64,000 bases of DNA from Candidatus Cloacimonadota bacterium (GCA_029781115.1 JAKOXG010000004.1:1-64000); one strand, 5' to 3'; numbered from the stretch's first letter, positions 38,801-46,944 are shown. Notes: generated by a model from the letters alone, not told the origin. Numbers and translations are program-made.

Positions 38801-38888
38801 ATAACTTGACAGAAAAAGTGCTCCATGTTCCCTAGAGAAATATCAAAATGAACCTAATAAGTGTTCAAAATAACAACTGGAGGAACAC

Positions 38889-39668
38889 ATGAAACCCGCA
38901 GTAATGCTCTGCATCCTGTTTCTATTTGTCTCAGGGCTGCCGGCGCTCACCGGCTATGGCACGAGCGCAGCTGTCATCAACGACACCGTTGACCCCGCCC
39001 TGACCATCATCGCCCCCAATGGCGGAGAGGCTTGGTACATCGGCGATACCAACAACATCACCTGGACGGCTACCGATACCAATATCCTGTCTAACAGCGT
39101 AAATATCTGGTACAGCCTCAATGGCGGCACGGATTATATCAGCATCGTTGAGAACACTCTCAATGACGGCATCCATTCCTGGGCTATGCCTGCCGTGCAA
39201 AGCTACAATGCCAGAGTACGGATCGAAGTCTCCGACAGCTTTGGCAATTTCACTCGATTAGCCAGCGCCAGCCCTTTTTCTATCACCTATGTTCCACCCA
39301 AGACGCCGGAAGGTGTAAGCGTGGATACTTCCAACAACCAAGATGCCGTGATAACCTGGCAACCGGTGACGCAAAACATCTACAACAGCCCCCTCACCCC
39401 GGATGGCTATATCGTGCTCTATAACGAAACCCCTTACGAAGATGACCACTTCTACTACTTCCTGGGACGCAGCTACACCACCACTTATACCCACCTCGAT
39501 GTGGCAGAATTTCGCAATCAGATGTTTTACAAGGTGGTAGCCTATAAGAACTATCGTGGTGATGTGGACAATGTGCTGAACAGCTTAATTGCCAGTCCTG
39601 ATGCCAAAATCAGTCTGGCGGAGCTCAAAGCCGCAATCCAAAACTACAACGCAGGAGGTGATAAATGA
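38889..39668 (+). CDS. Secreted Ig-like / Fn3 protein
   Basis: 259 residues; GGAGG lies 6 bp before the start. Signal peptide MKPAVMLCILFLFVSGLPA. Residues 35-135 (TIIAPNGGEAWYIGDTNNIT, ending VSDSFGNF) match the Kre9/Knh1-like Ser-Thr-rich anchored domain often seen in secreted bacterial proteins. An Fn3-like module follows (about 137-225). No sorting tail. The stop overlaps the start of the FGE-like gene by 4 bp, so the two are likely partners. Confidence 0.85.
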   Translation: MKPAVMLCILFLFVSGLPALTGYGTSAAVINDTVDPALTIIAPNGGEAWYIGDTNNITWTATDTNILSNSVNIWYSLNGGTDYISIVENTLNDGIHSWAMPAVQSYNARVRIEVSDSFGNFTRLASASPFSITYVPPKTPEGVSVDTSNNQDAVITWQPVTQNIYNSPLTPDGYIVLYNETPYEDDHFYYFLGRSYTTTYTHLDVAEFRNQMFYKVVAYKNYRGDVDNVLNSLIASPDAKISLAELKAAIQNYNAGGDK

Positions 39669-41269
39669 AAAAGCTGCATCTACTGCTCACGCTCGTAGTC
39701 CTGTCTGTCAGCCTGCCTTTCTTTGCCGAAACCATCGCCATGCAAAGCTTTGAAGCCAGTGCAGATGACACTTGGACTTATACAGCCAACCCCGCACCGA
39801 GCAGCAAACGCATCTGGTGGGGGCCGACAGCTGAATCCATGGGAGGGGCCACTGCCTATCACGAGAACTACTATTGGGCGGGCTGGGATCTGGACAATAT
39901 CGAAAGCACTGTCACCCTGACTGCCCTCAGCCTGCAAGCCGGATACACCTACAACGTAAGCTTTTATTACTATACCAGAAACCTCGCTTCCGCCAACGAC
40001 TATTGCCGCTACAGTGTAATGTATGACAACTATAGCAACTGGGACAACTGGGTAACGGTAAATAATAACAGCAATGCCTGGACTATGGTCTCTGTGGATG
40101 TGCCCTCAGGGAGCAACTACCTGCGCCTGCGCCTCTCCAGTAAGTTCGATGGCACAAGCAAATATGCCCATTGGGACTTCATCAAGGTAGAGCGTACCCC
40201 CATCCCCAATTCGCCACCTGAGGTGACTAACGTAACGGTCAGCCAGCGCACCGACGGCAGCAAGATCGTGGACATCTACTACGACCTCTTTGATGCCAAT
40301 GGCGAGCTCTGCGACATCAGCTTCAAGCTCAGCGACAACAACGGTGCCAGTTATGATATCGCTCCCAATCCCGCGAACCTGAGCGGTGACTTCGGTGACG
40401 ACCTGCCCGGCGGTACTGGCAAACACATCATCTGGGAGGCAGGCTCTGAAAGCTATGGTCTGGATGGCAGCTACCTCTACCGGGTCTATGCCGATGACGG
40501 TTCTTCACCACCCGTGCCCGAGAACTTCGTCTTGGTGGAAGGTGGCACTTTCCACAACGGTACTTCCGATGTAACCGTCAGCAGCTTCTACCTTGATAAA
40601 TACGAGCTGACTCAGGCTGAATATCAGGCGGTGATGGGCAACAATCCCTCATACTTTCCGAGTGTTACCAATGGCCCCGTGGAGCAGGTATCTTGGTTTG
40701 ATGCCATAGAATACTGCAACCGCCGCAGTATGCAGGAGGGTTTGACTCCCTGTTACAGCTATGGCAACTACGGCACCAATCCTGATAGCTGGCCTTCAGG
40801 TTGGAACAACAGCAGTGGCAATCACACCAATGTCGCCTGCTCTTGGACTGCCGATGGCTACCGTCTGCCCACCGAGATGGAATGGATGTTTGCTGCAAAG
40901 GGCGGTAATCAGAGCCAAGGCTACACCTATAGCGGTAGCAACAGTATTGACGCCGTAGCTTGGTATTGGGATAATGCTGGAAGAACCACCCACCCAGTTG
41001 GCACCAAAGCAGCTAATGAGCTCGGTCTATACGATATGAGTGGTAACGTCTGGGAATGGTGTTGGGATATTTATGGAAGCTATCCCAGTGGAGCGCAGAG
41101 TGATCCGCATGGTGCTACGAGCGGTTCCTACCGTGTGGTACGCGGCGGTGGCTGTTACGGCAATGCCGACGTCTGCACCGTTTCGTATCGTCTCGACTAC
41201 AACGCTACCGACACGAGCGAAGCTTTAGGGTTCCGCGTTTGCAGGGTTTCCTGTACGGGCGGTCGCTGA
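39665..41269 (+). CDS. Secreted protein with FGE-sulfatase (SUMF1-like) domain
   Basis: 534 residues with signal peptide (MKKLHLLLTLVVLSVSLPFF). Residues 20-180 look like a jelly-roll/MAM-type module, then an Ig-like stretch with DANGELCDISFKLSDNNG. The C-terminal 240 residues form an FGE-sulfatase domain (FVLVEGGTFHNG, YELTQAEYQAVMG, RLPTEMEWMFAAKGG, MSGNVWEWCWD, GFRVCR). Cysteines near RGGGCYGNADVC are not spaced as in true formylglycine-generating enzymes, so a structural or binding role is likely. The last residues after GFRVCR (VSCTGGR) and the TGA stop are encoded by a REP-like palindrome. Confidence 0.87.
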   Translation: MKKLHLLLTLVVLSVSLPFFAETIAMQSFEASADDTWTYTANPAPSSKRIWWGPTAESMGGATAYHENYYWAGWDLDNIESTVTLTALSLQAGYTYNVSFYYYTRNLASANDYCRYSVMYDNYSNWDNWVTVNNNSNAWTMVSVDVPSGSNYLRLRLSSKFDGTSKYAHWDFIKVERTPIPNSPPEVTNVTVSQRTDGSKIVDIYYDLFDANGELCDISFKLSDNNGASYDIAPNPANLSGDFGDDLPGGTGKHIIWEAGSESYGLDGSYLYRVYADDGSSPPVPENFVLVEGGTFHNGTSDVTVSSFYLDKYELTQAEYQAVMGNNPSYFPSVTNGPVEQVSWFDAIEYCNRRSMQEGLTPCYSYGNYGTNPDSWPSGWNNSSGNHTNVACSWTADGYRLPTEMEWMFAAKGGNQSQGYTYSGSNSIDAVAWYWDNAGRTTHPVGTKAANELGLYDMSGNVWEWCWDIYGSYPSGAQSDPHGATSGSYRVVRGGGCYGNADVCTVSYRLDYNATDTSEALGFRVCRVSCTGGR

Positions 41270-41468
41270 ACCGCCGCTTCCCCGAAACACAGCTTCCAGT
41301 CTATATACGAATGGAGCTCGGATCTTACTGAGTGCTAGTACGGGCGGTCGCTGAACCGCCGCTGGTACACACACCCCCGTACGGGCGGTCGCTGAACCGC
41401 CGTTTCTGCAAGGATAGCCAGTACAAGTGCTCGCTGAGGTGCTCGTACGTGCACCCGCTGAAGTGCCG
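41252..41468 (+). repeat. REP-like cluster B at the 3' end of the FGE-like gene
   Basis: Forward copies at 41253, 41338 and 41379 and two diverged ones at 41421 and 41446 (stem GTGC..GCAC-like). The first copy overlaps the final codons of the FGE-like gene and supplies its stop. Confidence 0.85.
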
Positions 41469-41471
41469 CAT

Positions 41472-41717
41472 TATCCGCTGCTCTTCGGAGCAGCGGATAT
41501 CTTCAAATATAAGGTCGGTTCGGCGTCCGACCCTACAAGTGACTACAAACGAGTTGATCTTCGCTGCACTGGCTTTACAGCGTAGGCACTGCCCAAACAA
41601 AGAAAGTATTTGACAGGTAAAGCCTCTTGAAAGACAATGACCCTAAAGCGTGTCAGGTAAAGCATGAAGTAAGGAATTTGAAAGATGAAATTTGGTAAAG
41701 CAAGCAAAGGGTTGTCC
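41472..41717. other. Intergenic DNA with a UUCG-capped hairpin
   Basis: A perfect 12-bp stem, 41472-41483 with 41488-41499, closed by TTCG, is followed by a second stem GGTCGG / CCGACC (41513-41532). There is no T-run, so it is not a classical terminator. It may stabilise or end the upstream mRNA. No gene was recognised in the rest. Confidence 0.5.
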
Positions 41718-41853
41718 TGTACGGGCGGTCGCCGAACCGCCGATGTACAGAGGGAGGTCGCGCGTACAGACAAGCAGCACCTTCGCTGGTATGTGTACAG
41801 AAACGGCGGTCCGGCGACCGCCCGTACACGCTAATTCAGCGGCCGCCCGTACA
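41718..41853. repeat. REP-like cluster C, left flank of the RAYT gene
   Basis: Forward copy at 41719, reverse copies at 41804 (GGCGGTCCGGCGACCGCC) and 41835 (diverged, ending GCCCGTAC). Segment 41742-41813 is an inverted copy of 38664-38735. Confidence 0.85.
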
Positions 41854-41884
41854 AGCTGCCCCGTACCACAAGTAGGACACAACC

Positions 41885-42550
41885 ATGAACTCTCGCAACT
41901 ATATCTCTCAGGAAAACATGAAGACCCGCTTCAAATCCAGAAATCTGCCCCACAGGTTTCATCATGAAAAGCCTGTCTTCATCACCTACAGACTTAATTT
42001 CAACCTACCCGAAATGGAGATGGACAAATATCGACAACTGATCAAGGATTGGTATCATGAGCTGCGCGACCTGCCAAAAGACGAAAGAGCACTCCGCTTG
42101 CAAGATAAAGACAAAAGGTTCTTCGATTGGTTTGATCAAATCATCGGCCTTGCTCCCGATATTCCGCAGATTCTTCATCAGGACGGGATCTGCGAGATTA
42201 TCCAGGAGTCATTTCATCATTTTGATGGTCTGCGCTACACCTTGCTCTGCTACTGCATCATGCCAAACCATGTACATGTGCTGATAGCTCCAAATGCTCA
42301 GGACGATGGAACTATCTTTTCCGTCTCGCGGATAGTGTATACTTGGAAGACATATACAGCCAAGGCGATAAACAAGGTATTGGGGCGGCGGGGTAGTTTG
42401 TGGCAAAAGGAGTGCTACGACAGTTTGGTGGATGATAAAGAGGGCTTGGCTAAGGTGATTGGATATATCGTGAACAACCCGGTAAATGCGAATCTGGTGA
42501 AGGATTGGCGGGATTGGAAGGGAACCTATTTGAAAGATGGGGTGATGTAG
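41885..42550 (+). CDS. REP-associated tyrosine transposase (RAYT / Y1_Tnp)
   Basis: 221 residues. The HUH metal motif is His129-Val-His131 in CIMPNHVHVLI. The putative catalytic Tyr178 is in WQKECYDSLV, followed by the family end VIGYIVNNPVNANLV. These fit TnpA_REP proteins, single-strand endonucleases that cut and join at REP hairpins; they are usually single-copy and domesticated. Compared with compact members, an insert of about 60 residues (45-110) separates the first strand from the HUH motif. There are REP-like palindromes within 35 bp upstream and 10 bp downstream, in inverted arrangement, as expected for a RAYT with its own repeats. The frame appears intact. Confidence 0.92.
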   Translation: MNSRNYISQENMKTRFKSRNLPHRFHHEKPVFITYRLNFNLPEMEMDKYRQLIKDWYHELRDLPKDERALRLQDKDKRFFDWFDQIIGLAPDIPQILHQDGICEIIQESFHHFDGLRYTLLCYCIMPNHVHVLIAPNAQDDGTIFSVSRIVYTWKTYTAKAINKVLGRRGSLWQKECYDSLVDDKEGLAKVIGYIVNNPVNANLVKDWRDWKGTYLKDGVM

Positions 42551-42559
42551 GGTTTGCCT

Positions 42560-42780
42560 TGTACGGGCGGTCGCTGAACCGCCCCTCCCCTTGTAGCCGG
42601 CGCTCGCCGAAGCGCCGCAATCAAGCGCAGCTTGATGTTTACAACAGCGGCAGAGCCGCTACCTGCTGCAGGCTGAGCCTGCATGCGGCGCTTCAGCGAG
42701 CGCCGGCTACGGCAGGGGGCGAGGTGGTTCCGGGTGCGGCGGTTCAGCGACCGCCCGTACACGCCGGCGGCGGTTCGGGT
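42560..42780. repeat. REP-like cluster D, right flank of the RAYT gene
   Basis: Forward copy at 42560; GGCGCTCGCCGAAGCGCC at 42598; reverse GGCGCTTCAGCGAGCGCC at 42687; reverse GGCGGTTCAGCGACCGCC at 42738. Further small stems (AGCGGCAGAGCCGCT at 42647) lie between. The piece GGCGAGGTGGTTCCG at 42719 recurs at 43171. Confidence 0.85.
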
Positions 42781-43030
42781 TGAGCTCGTACGTGGGTATT
42801 TTCCCCGTTTTGCACAACCGCCAGGATGTAGATTGTAAGCGGTATTTCGGGGGACGGTGTCGCGAGATTGTGGATTGATGCGGCTTCCCAGGTATTATAC
42901 TTTCCACCGGAAGGCGTCAATATTTGACCGAATCGTATCGCTATTGTTGGCAGGCGGTTACGAGATTATTTTTTCTGGTTTTCGTCGGCTCAGCAACATC
43001 GTCAGTGTATATTATAGAGGGCTTCGCCCA
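42781..43030. other. Intergenic DNA without recognised feature
   Basis: Lower in GC than the flanking repeats. No convincing frame, RNA or promoter was seen. It could be a decayed gene. Confidence 0.4.
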
Positions 43031-43053
43031 GGTGTTAGGTTTTAGGTTTTAGG
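43031..43053. repeat. Telomere-like heptamer array, opposite orientation
   Basis: TGTTAGG, TTTTAGG, TTTTAGG, the reverse complement of the units at 304-331 and in the matching order. Confidence 0.8.
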
Positions 43054-43094
43054 AGCTGGCGCACGTTTCGGGGATGTTTGTGCTATCTTTGGGC

Positions 43095-43230
43095 AGCGGC
43101 GGTTCAGCGACCGCCCGTACGGGGCGTGTGTGAAGCGGCGGCGGTTCAGCGAGCGCCGGTTACTGCATGGGGCGAGGTGGTTCCGAGTGCGGCGCTTCAG
43201 CGAGCGCCGGCTACGGGTGCGGCGATTCAG
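43095..43230 (-). repeat. REP-like cluster E at the 3' end of the DUF523 gene
   Basis: Reverse copies at 43098 (GGCGGTTCAGCGACCGCC), 43140, 43191 (GGCGCTTCAGCGAGCGCC) and a partial GGCGATTCAGC at 43221 that contains the stop codon of the DUF523 gene. Confidence 0.85.
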
Positions 43231-43724
43231 CTTTGCACTTGGGCGAGAAAGCTTTTCACCAGGGCGGGGTCGTCCAGATCGCTTTCCTGGAGGTAGGGAA
43301 GATGCGGGAATGTCTCTATGAAAGCTTTAGCAAAGAGTCCGGTGCCTATCCTTTGCGGCTCAGCGCCTCTGGAGCTGAAGAACTCCACATTTTGAATGCC
43401 GCAACTGGGGGATTTGGATTTGAAAATGAAGCCTTTGAGGGGGAGCTTCTGGAGCTGGCGGATTTTGGTGTCTATCCAGCTCTGCATCTGCTGCGTGAGG
43501 TCTATCTGGGTCTCAAGCGTTTGCAGGGAAGGGTGATCCAGATCGTAAAGCAGGATGATCTTCTCTCTGGGGGTGCTGAGTCCCAGCTCCACTTCGGGGC
43601 AGATGGGCAGCCACTCCACATTGTCGCAGAAGATTTCTCTCAGGCGTGGTTCAGCTTTCAGGCGGCCATCATAGCGCACCAAGTTGCCCAAGAGACAGGA
43701 ACTTACGCCGATGAGAGGCTTCAT
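43227..43724 (-). CDS. DUF523 family protein
   Basis: 165 residues. Starts MKPLIGVSSCLLGNLVRYDG and has GFIFKSKSPSCG, the two conserved cysteine segments of DUF523 (YbbK-like), a small family of unknown function. Its TGA stop lies in a partial REP-like palindrome, so its native C-terminus may have been altered. Last gene of the long minus-strand run; its start overlaps the preceding thyX-like gene by 4 bp. Confidence 0.88.
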   Translation of the reverse strand: MKPLIGVSSCLLGNLVRYDGRLKAEPRLREIFCDNVEWLPICPEVELGLSTPREKIILLYDLDHPSLQTLETQIDLTQQMQSWIDTKIRQLQKLPLKGFIFKSKSPSCGIQNVEFFSSRGAEPQRIGTGLFAKAFIETFPHLPYLQESDLDDPALVKSFLAQVQS

Positions 43725-45109
43725 CCAAGGGTGTCAAATTGGCTTTTGCCGCCCAACCTGGAGGTGGCGTAGGGGGCCTGGGGTTTGGCTTGCTCTACCA
43801 TTTGCAGAGCCAGGTCTCTGATCTCCCACTGGGCATGTTCGTCACAGCGCAGCCTGCTGAAGTGGTAAAGCTCACGCAGGTTCAGCTTGGCATAGACGCT
43901 TGTGCTCTCAGCGTTTAGATGCAGATAGGGTCGTAGGTGCGGATCGAGGGTTGATCGGTAGTGTTTCAGCTCTGCAAAGAGGCGCCTCCACTCGTTTGCT
44001 CTACCGATCTCTTGGATGGCTTCTGGGATAATGAGCTCAGTATTCTGCTGCTCGGTGGAGGCTTTGATGAGGGTGGCGGTGCGATGCCGTTTGAACTGCG
44101 CCCAGGCGGATTCCGAGAGGGTAACGAGATACTCAAACTCCATTAGCTCAAAGGCACGGGGCAGCTTTTGCCAGGGTTTCAATCCTTGGAAGAAGCCTTG
44201 CCAGAGTTCGCTCTGCTCATTCGGGCTTAAGGTGGCAAAGTGCTTTTCCAAGCTCTTGAGATCGCCTTTTCCCTGCTCAAAATACAAGAGAGCCATGATG
44301 CGGGCATCGGCATTCTCTGTGGCAGAGATCAGTTGTGAATGGGGCAGTTTGGCGGGTAAAGCGGTGCTGCACTCAAAGTCCAGTTCGGGCAGATTGAAGC
44401 AATCCTTGTCCGCATCCGTATAGCGCAAAAGTGAGGGTGCTATCTTGCTTACTTGGGAATAGATGAGCTCGTAGAGCTGCCTGGCTTCTTGCAGCGGGCT
44501 TTGGTTGAGGCGGGTGAGCAAGACTTCCAGGCTGCGGCAGTTGATGGTCATGCCCATCTGCGTTTTGGTGGAAAGTGGCAGAATGTAGCGGGCATCCTCT
44601 TTGGCCAGGGTGAGCAGCGTGCGTCTGTCCAGGTCGGGGTTACATTTGGCAAGGTGTTCAGCCAAGGGCTCCGTGCTTTCAAGGTATTCTTTAAATAAGG
44701 TATCGCAAATCTCTGTGTATCCGTCTGATAGCTCCGTATCTTTTCCCAGTTCGGCGGGGACTAAATAGTCCTTTTCAAAGGTGACGTAACGCTGGGATTT
44801 CTCGGTGAAGGAGGCAAGGCGGCTGCGTTGAACCAGCTCGGTGAGATGACGTGAGATGCCGATGAGGTCGAGATTGAAGACAGCATGTTCGGCCACGGAG
44901 GCATGCCCCATCTCAAAGATGATCTTCTCATTTGAGTTTCTGGCTTTAGCGATGTGTTCAAGTGCCTCTATCCTAAGCTCTTCCACGTTCTTTTTGCTGC
45001 GGCTGATGCGGGCATAGGCGGCGGAGAGCACTTCCGGGGTGGCGATGTCTGAATCCAGCTTGGCTATCAGGGAGCTGTCGATGTTGTATCCGGCTACTTT
45101 GACTTGCAC
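43721..45109 (-). CDS. Tandem ThyX-like protein (two thymidylate-synthase-complementing domains)
   Basis: 462 residues, twice the usual ThyX length. Domain 1 (about 1-230) has SVAEHAVFNLDLIGISRHLT, then the motif QRSRLASFTEKSQRY (95-108), where canonical RHRxxS reads RSRxxS, and ARYILPLSTKTQ ... TINCRSLEVLL. Domain 2 (about 260-462) has FKRHRTATLIKAS (339-351), with intact RHR, and AKLNLRELYHFSRLRCDEH with AQWEIRDLA. ThyX makes dTMP from dUMP with FAD and methylenetetrahydrofolate as a homotetramer; here two subunits are fused and have diverged, perhaps dividing roles. No thyA is seen in the window. deoC upstream fits deoxynucleotide metabolism. Confidence 0.85.
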   Translation of the reverse strand: MQVKVAGYNIDSSLIAKLDSDIATPEVLSAAYARISRSKKNVEELRIEALEHIAKARNSNEKIIFEMGHASVAEHAVFNLDLIGISRHLTELVQRSRLASFTEKSQRYVTFEKDYLVPAELGKDTELSDGYTEICDTLFKEYLESTEPLAEHLAKCNPDLDRRTLLTLAKEDARYILPLSTKTQMGMTINCRSLEVLLTRLNQSPLQEARQLYELIYSQVSKIAPSLLRYTDADKDCFNLPELDFECSTALPAKLPHSQLISATENADARIMALLYFEQGKGDLKSLEKHFATLSPNEQSELWQGFFQGLKPWQKLPRAFELMEFEYLVTLSESAWAQFKRHRTATLIKASTEQQNTELIIPEAIQEIGRANEWRRLFAELKHYRSTLDPHLRPYLHLNAESTSVYAKLNLRELYHFSRLRCDEHAQWEIRDLALQMVEQAKPQAPYATSRLGGKSQFDTLG

Positions 45110-45125
45110 CTCTAAGCTCCTTAAC

Positions 45126-45899
45126 CTATAGCAAAGCTAAGACGTTACTGGCTCCGATGCGGTTTGCACCTGCTTCCAGCATGGCGAGGGCGGTCTGTCT
45201 GTCACGGATGCCGCCGCTGGCTTTCACGCCCATCTTGGGGCCTACGCATCTGCGCATCAGTGCTACGTCTTCCAGCTTTGCGCCGGCACTGCCAAAACCG
45301 GTGGAGGTCTTCACAAAGTCTGCTCCTGCTTTTTTGGCGTAGAGGCAGGAGATGATCAGCTCTTCTTCGCTCAAGAGGCAGGTTTCGACGATTACCTTGA
45401 GCACCGCATCACGCTGGTGACAGATGTTAGCGACGCTGCGGATCATGTCGTAAGAAAGTTTGGGAAGGCCGCTTTTGACGGAGCTGAGGCTTTGCACCAT
45501 GTCCACTTCTTCGATGCCGTGTTCCAGGATATTGGTCACTTCTGCTTCCACAGCTTCCAGCGAGCTGGCGCCTAAGGGGAAATTGATCACGGTGCAGTTC
45601 TTTACGCTATGCACCAAACGCAGGCGCAACACGTGGCTAAACCAGGAGTTTACACACACGGCGGCACAGTGGTGGGCGTTGGCCAATTCACAGAGGTTGT
45701 TGATGTCAGTGGTGGAAGCATCGGCTTTGAGATTGGTGGCATCCAGCACGCTGATCACGCCCATAGAACTGCTATAAAGCTGGTCTGGCAGATCGGCTCT
45801 GCATTTGGCGCAACTGAGGCAGATGCCATGTTCGCCACCGCAACGGGCAGCGGGTGCATCTCCAAATAGGTCTCTGGCGATCTTTTCGATCTTATTCAT
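45126..45899 (-). CDS. deoC: Deoxyribose-phosphate aldolase with N-terminal cysteine cluster
   Basis: 257 residues. Splits 2-deoxyribose 5-phosphate to glyceraldehyde 3-phosphate and acetaldehyde. Active-site regions are EVDMVQ (Asp), DFVKTSTGFG (Schiff-base Lys) and MGVKASGGIRD (second Lys). The aldolase core starts near residue 50 (LDATNLKADAS). In front is an extra segment with Cys20, Cys27, Cys30 and Cys33 (ARCGGEHGICLSCAKC), which looks like a metal or Fe-S site. It sits 16 bp upstream of the tandem thyX. Confidence 0.9.
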   Translation of the reverse strand: MNKIEKIARDLFGDAPAARCGGEHGICLSCAKCRADLPDQLYSSSMGVISVLDATNLKADASTTDINNLCELANAHHCAAVCVNSWFSHVLRLRLVHSVKNCTVINFPLGASSLEAVEAEVTNILEHGIEEVDMVQSLSSVKSGLPKLSYDMIRSVANICHQRDAVLKVIVETCLLSEEELIISCLYAKKAGADFVKTSTGFGSAGAKLEDVALMRRCVGPKMGVKASGGIRDRQTALAMLEAGANRIGASNVLALL

Positions 45900-45912
45900 G
45901 AGGGTCTCCTTA

Positions 45913-46944
45913 TTAAGCTTGTTTGGTGGTTTTGGTGGCTAATTGTCCGCAAGCACCGTTGATGTCCCGGCCTCTGCTGCGGCGCAGGGTGATGGCTTGG
46001 GGCAGCGAGGCGGCGCGAGCCATAAAGTCCTCCACTTCCTCAGCGGTGGGTGATCTGTAAGGAAGCGAGGCGACGGGGTTGTAGGGGATGAAATTGATCT
46101 TGGCGGCCAAATCTGAGGTGAAGCGTTTCAGGGCTTGGATGGCGGCATCGTCCATGTTGACCTCAGGGATGAGGATATATTCAAAGGTGATACGGAAGGG
46201 ATTTTGGCTGTTGAAGTATTTTAAGGCACGTTTAAGAGGTTCTAAAGGATAAATGGTGTTTACTTTCATTAGTCCATCTCGAACCTTGTTTATGGCACTA
46301 TTTAGCGACAAGGCGAGCTTTACTTTCACCTTGGAGTCCGCCAGCCTGGTGATGCCGGGCAAGACGCCGCAGGTGGAGATGGTGGTGCGTCTGGGACTGA
46401 AGGATAAGCCCTGTTCATCCTGGAGTAAGATGAGTGCTTCCAGCACGTTATCCAGGTTGTCCATCGGTTCGCCCATACCCATGAAGACGATATTTGTGAT
46501 GCGCTCCGGCCAGACCTCTCTGGAGGCGAGCAGCACTTGCTGCATGATCTCGTGCGGCAGCAGGTTACGTCCCGCTCCCATGGTGCCGGTAGCGCAAAAG
46601 CTGCAACCTCTGGCACAACCCGTCTGTGAGCTGACGCAGAGGGTGTTTTTCTTTCCTTCGGGGATGATGACGCACTCAATCTTCGCACCATCACTCAACT
46701 GCAAAAGGAACTTCTTGGTTCCGTCTTTTGAGCTATCGAGAGCCAGGATTTGAGGCAGAGAAAAGTCGAAACTATCCTTAAGCCACTCCTTAAAGTCCTT
46801 GGGCAGGTTGCTCATTTCATCAGGATCAAAGACCAGCTTGTCGTAGATCCAGTCCAGCAACTGCTTGGCTCGATAGGCAGGGAAGTTCTCCCCGATGAAG
46901 GAGCTTAAAGCTTGTGGTCTGATGCCATAGATGCTGTTTAGCAT
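45913..46944 (-). CDS. rlmN: Dual-specificity 23S rRNA/tRNA adenine-C2 methyltransferase RlmN
   Basis: 343 residues. Radical SAM motif CARGCSFC and surrounding SSQTGC; the downstream cysteine that is methylated in the mechanism lies in INGACGQLATK near the C-terminus. Methylates A2503 of 23S rRNA and A37 of some tRNAs. Start overlaps the ricT end by 7 bp. Confidence 0.95.
   Translation of the reverse strand: MLNSIYGIRPQALSSFIGENFPAYRAKQLLDWIYDKLVFDPDEMSNLPKDFKEWLKDSFDFSLPQILALDSSKDGTKKFLLQLSDGAKIECVIIPEGKKNTLCVSSQTGCARGCSFCATGTMGAGRNLLPHEIMQQVLLASREVWPERITNIVFMGMGEPMDNLDNVLEALILLQDEQGLSFSPRRTTISTCGVLPGITRLADSKVKVKLALSLNSAINKVRDGLMKVNTIYPLEPLKRALKYFNSQNPFRITFEYILIPEVNMDDAAIQALKRFTSDLAAKINFIPYNPVASLPYRSPTAEEVEDFMARAASLPQAITLRRSRGRDINGACGQLATKTTKQA

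Noticed and set aside
38486-43230. CRISPR array
   Set aside because: The repeats are palindromic, variable, irregularly spaced and in both orientations; no uniform spacers and no cas genes.
43167-43772. 201-codon plus-strand frame
   Set aside because: Antisense to the DUF523 gene and built partly from palindromic repeats.
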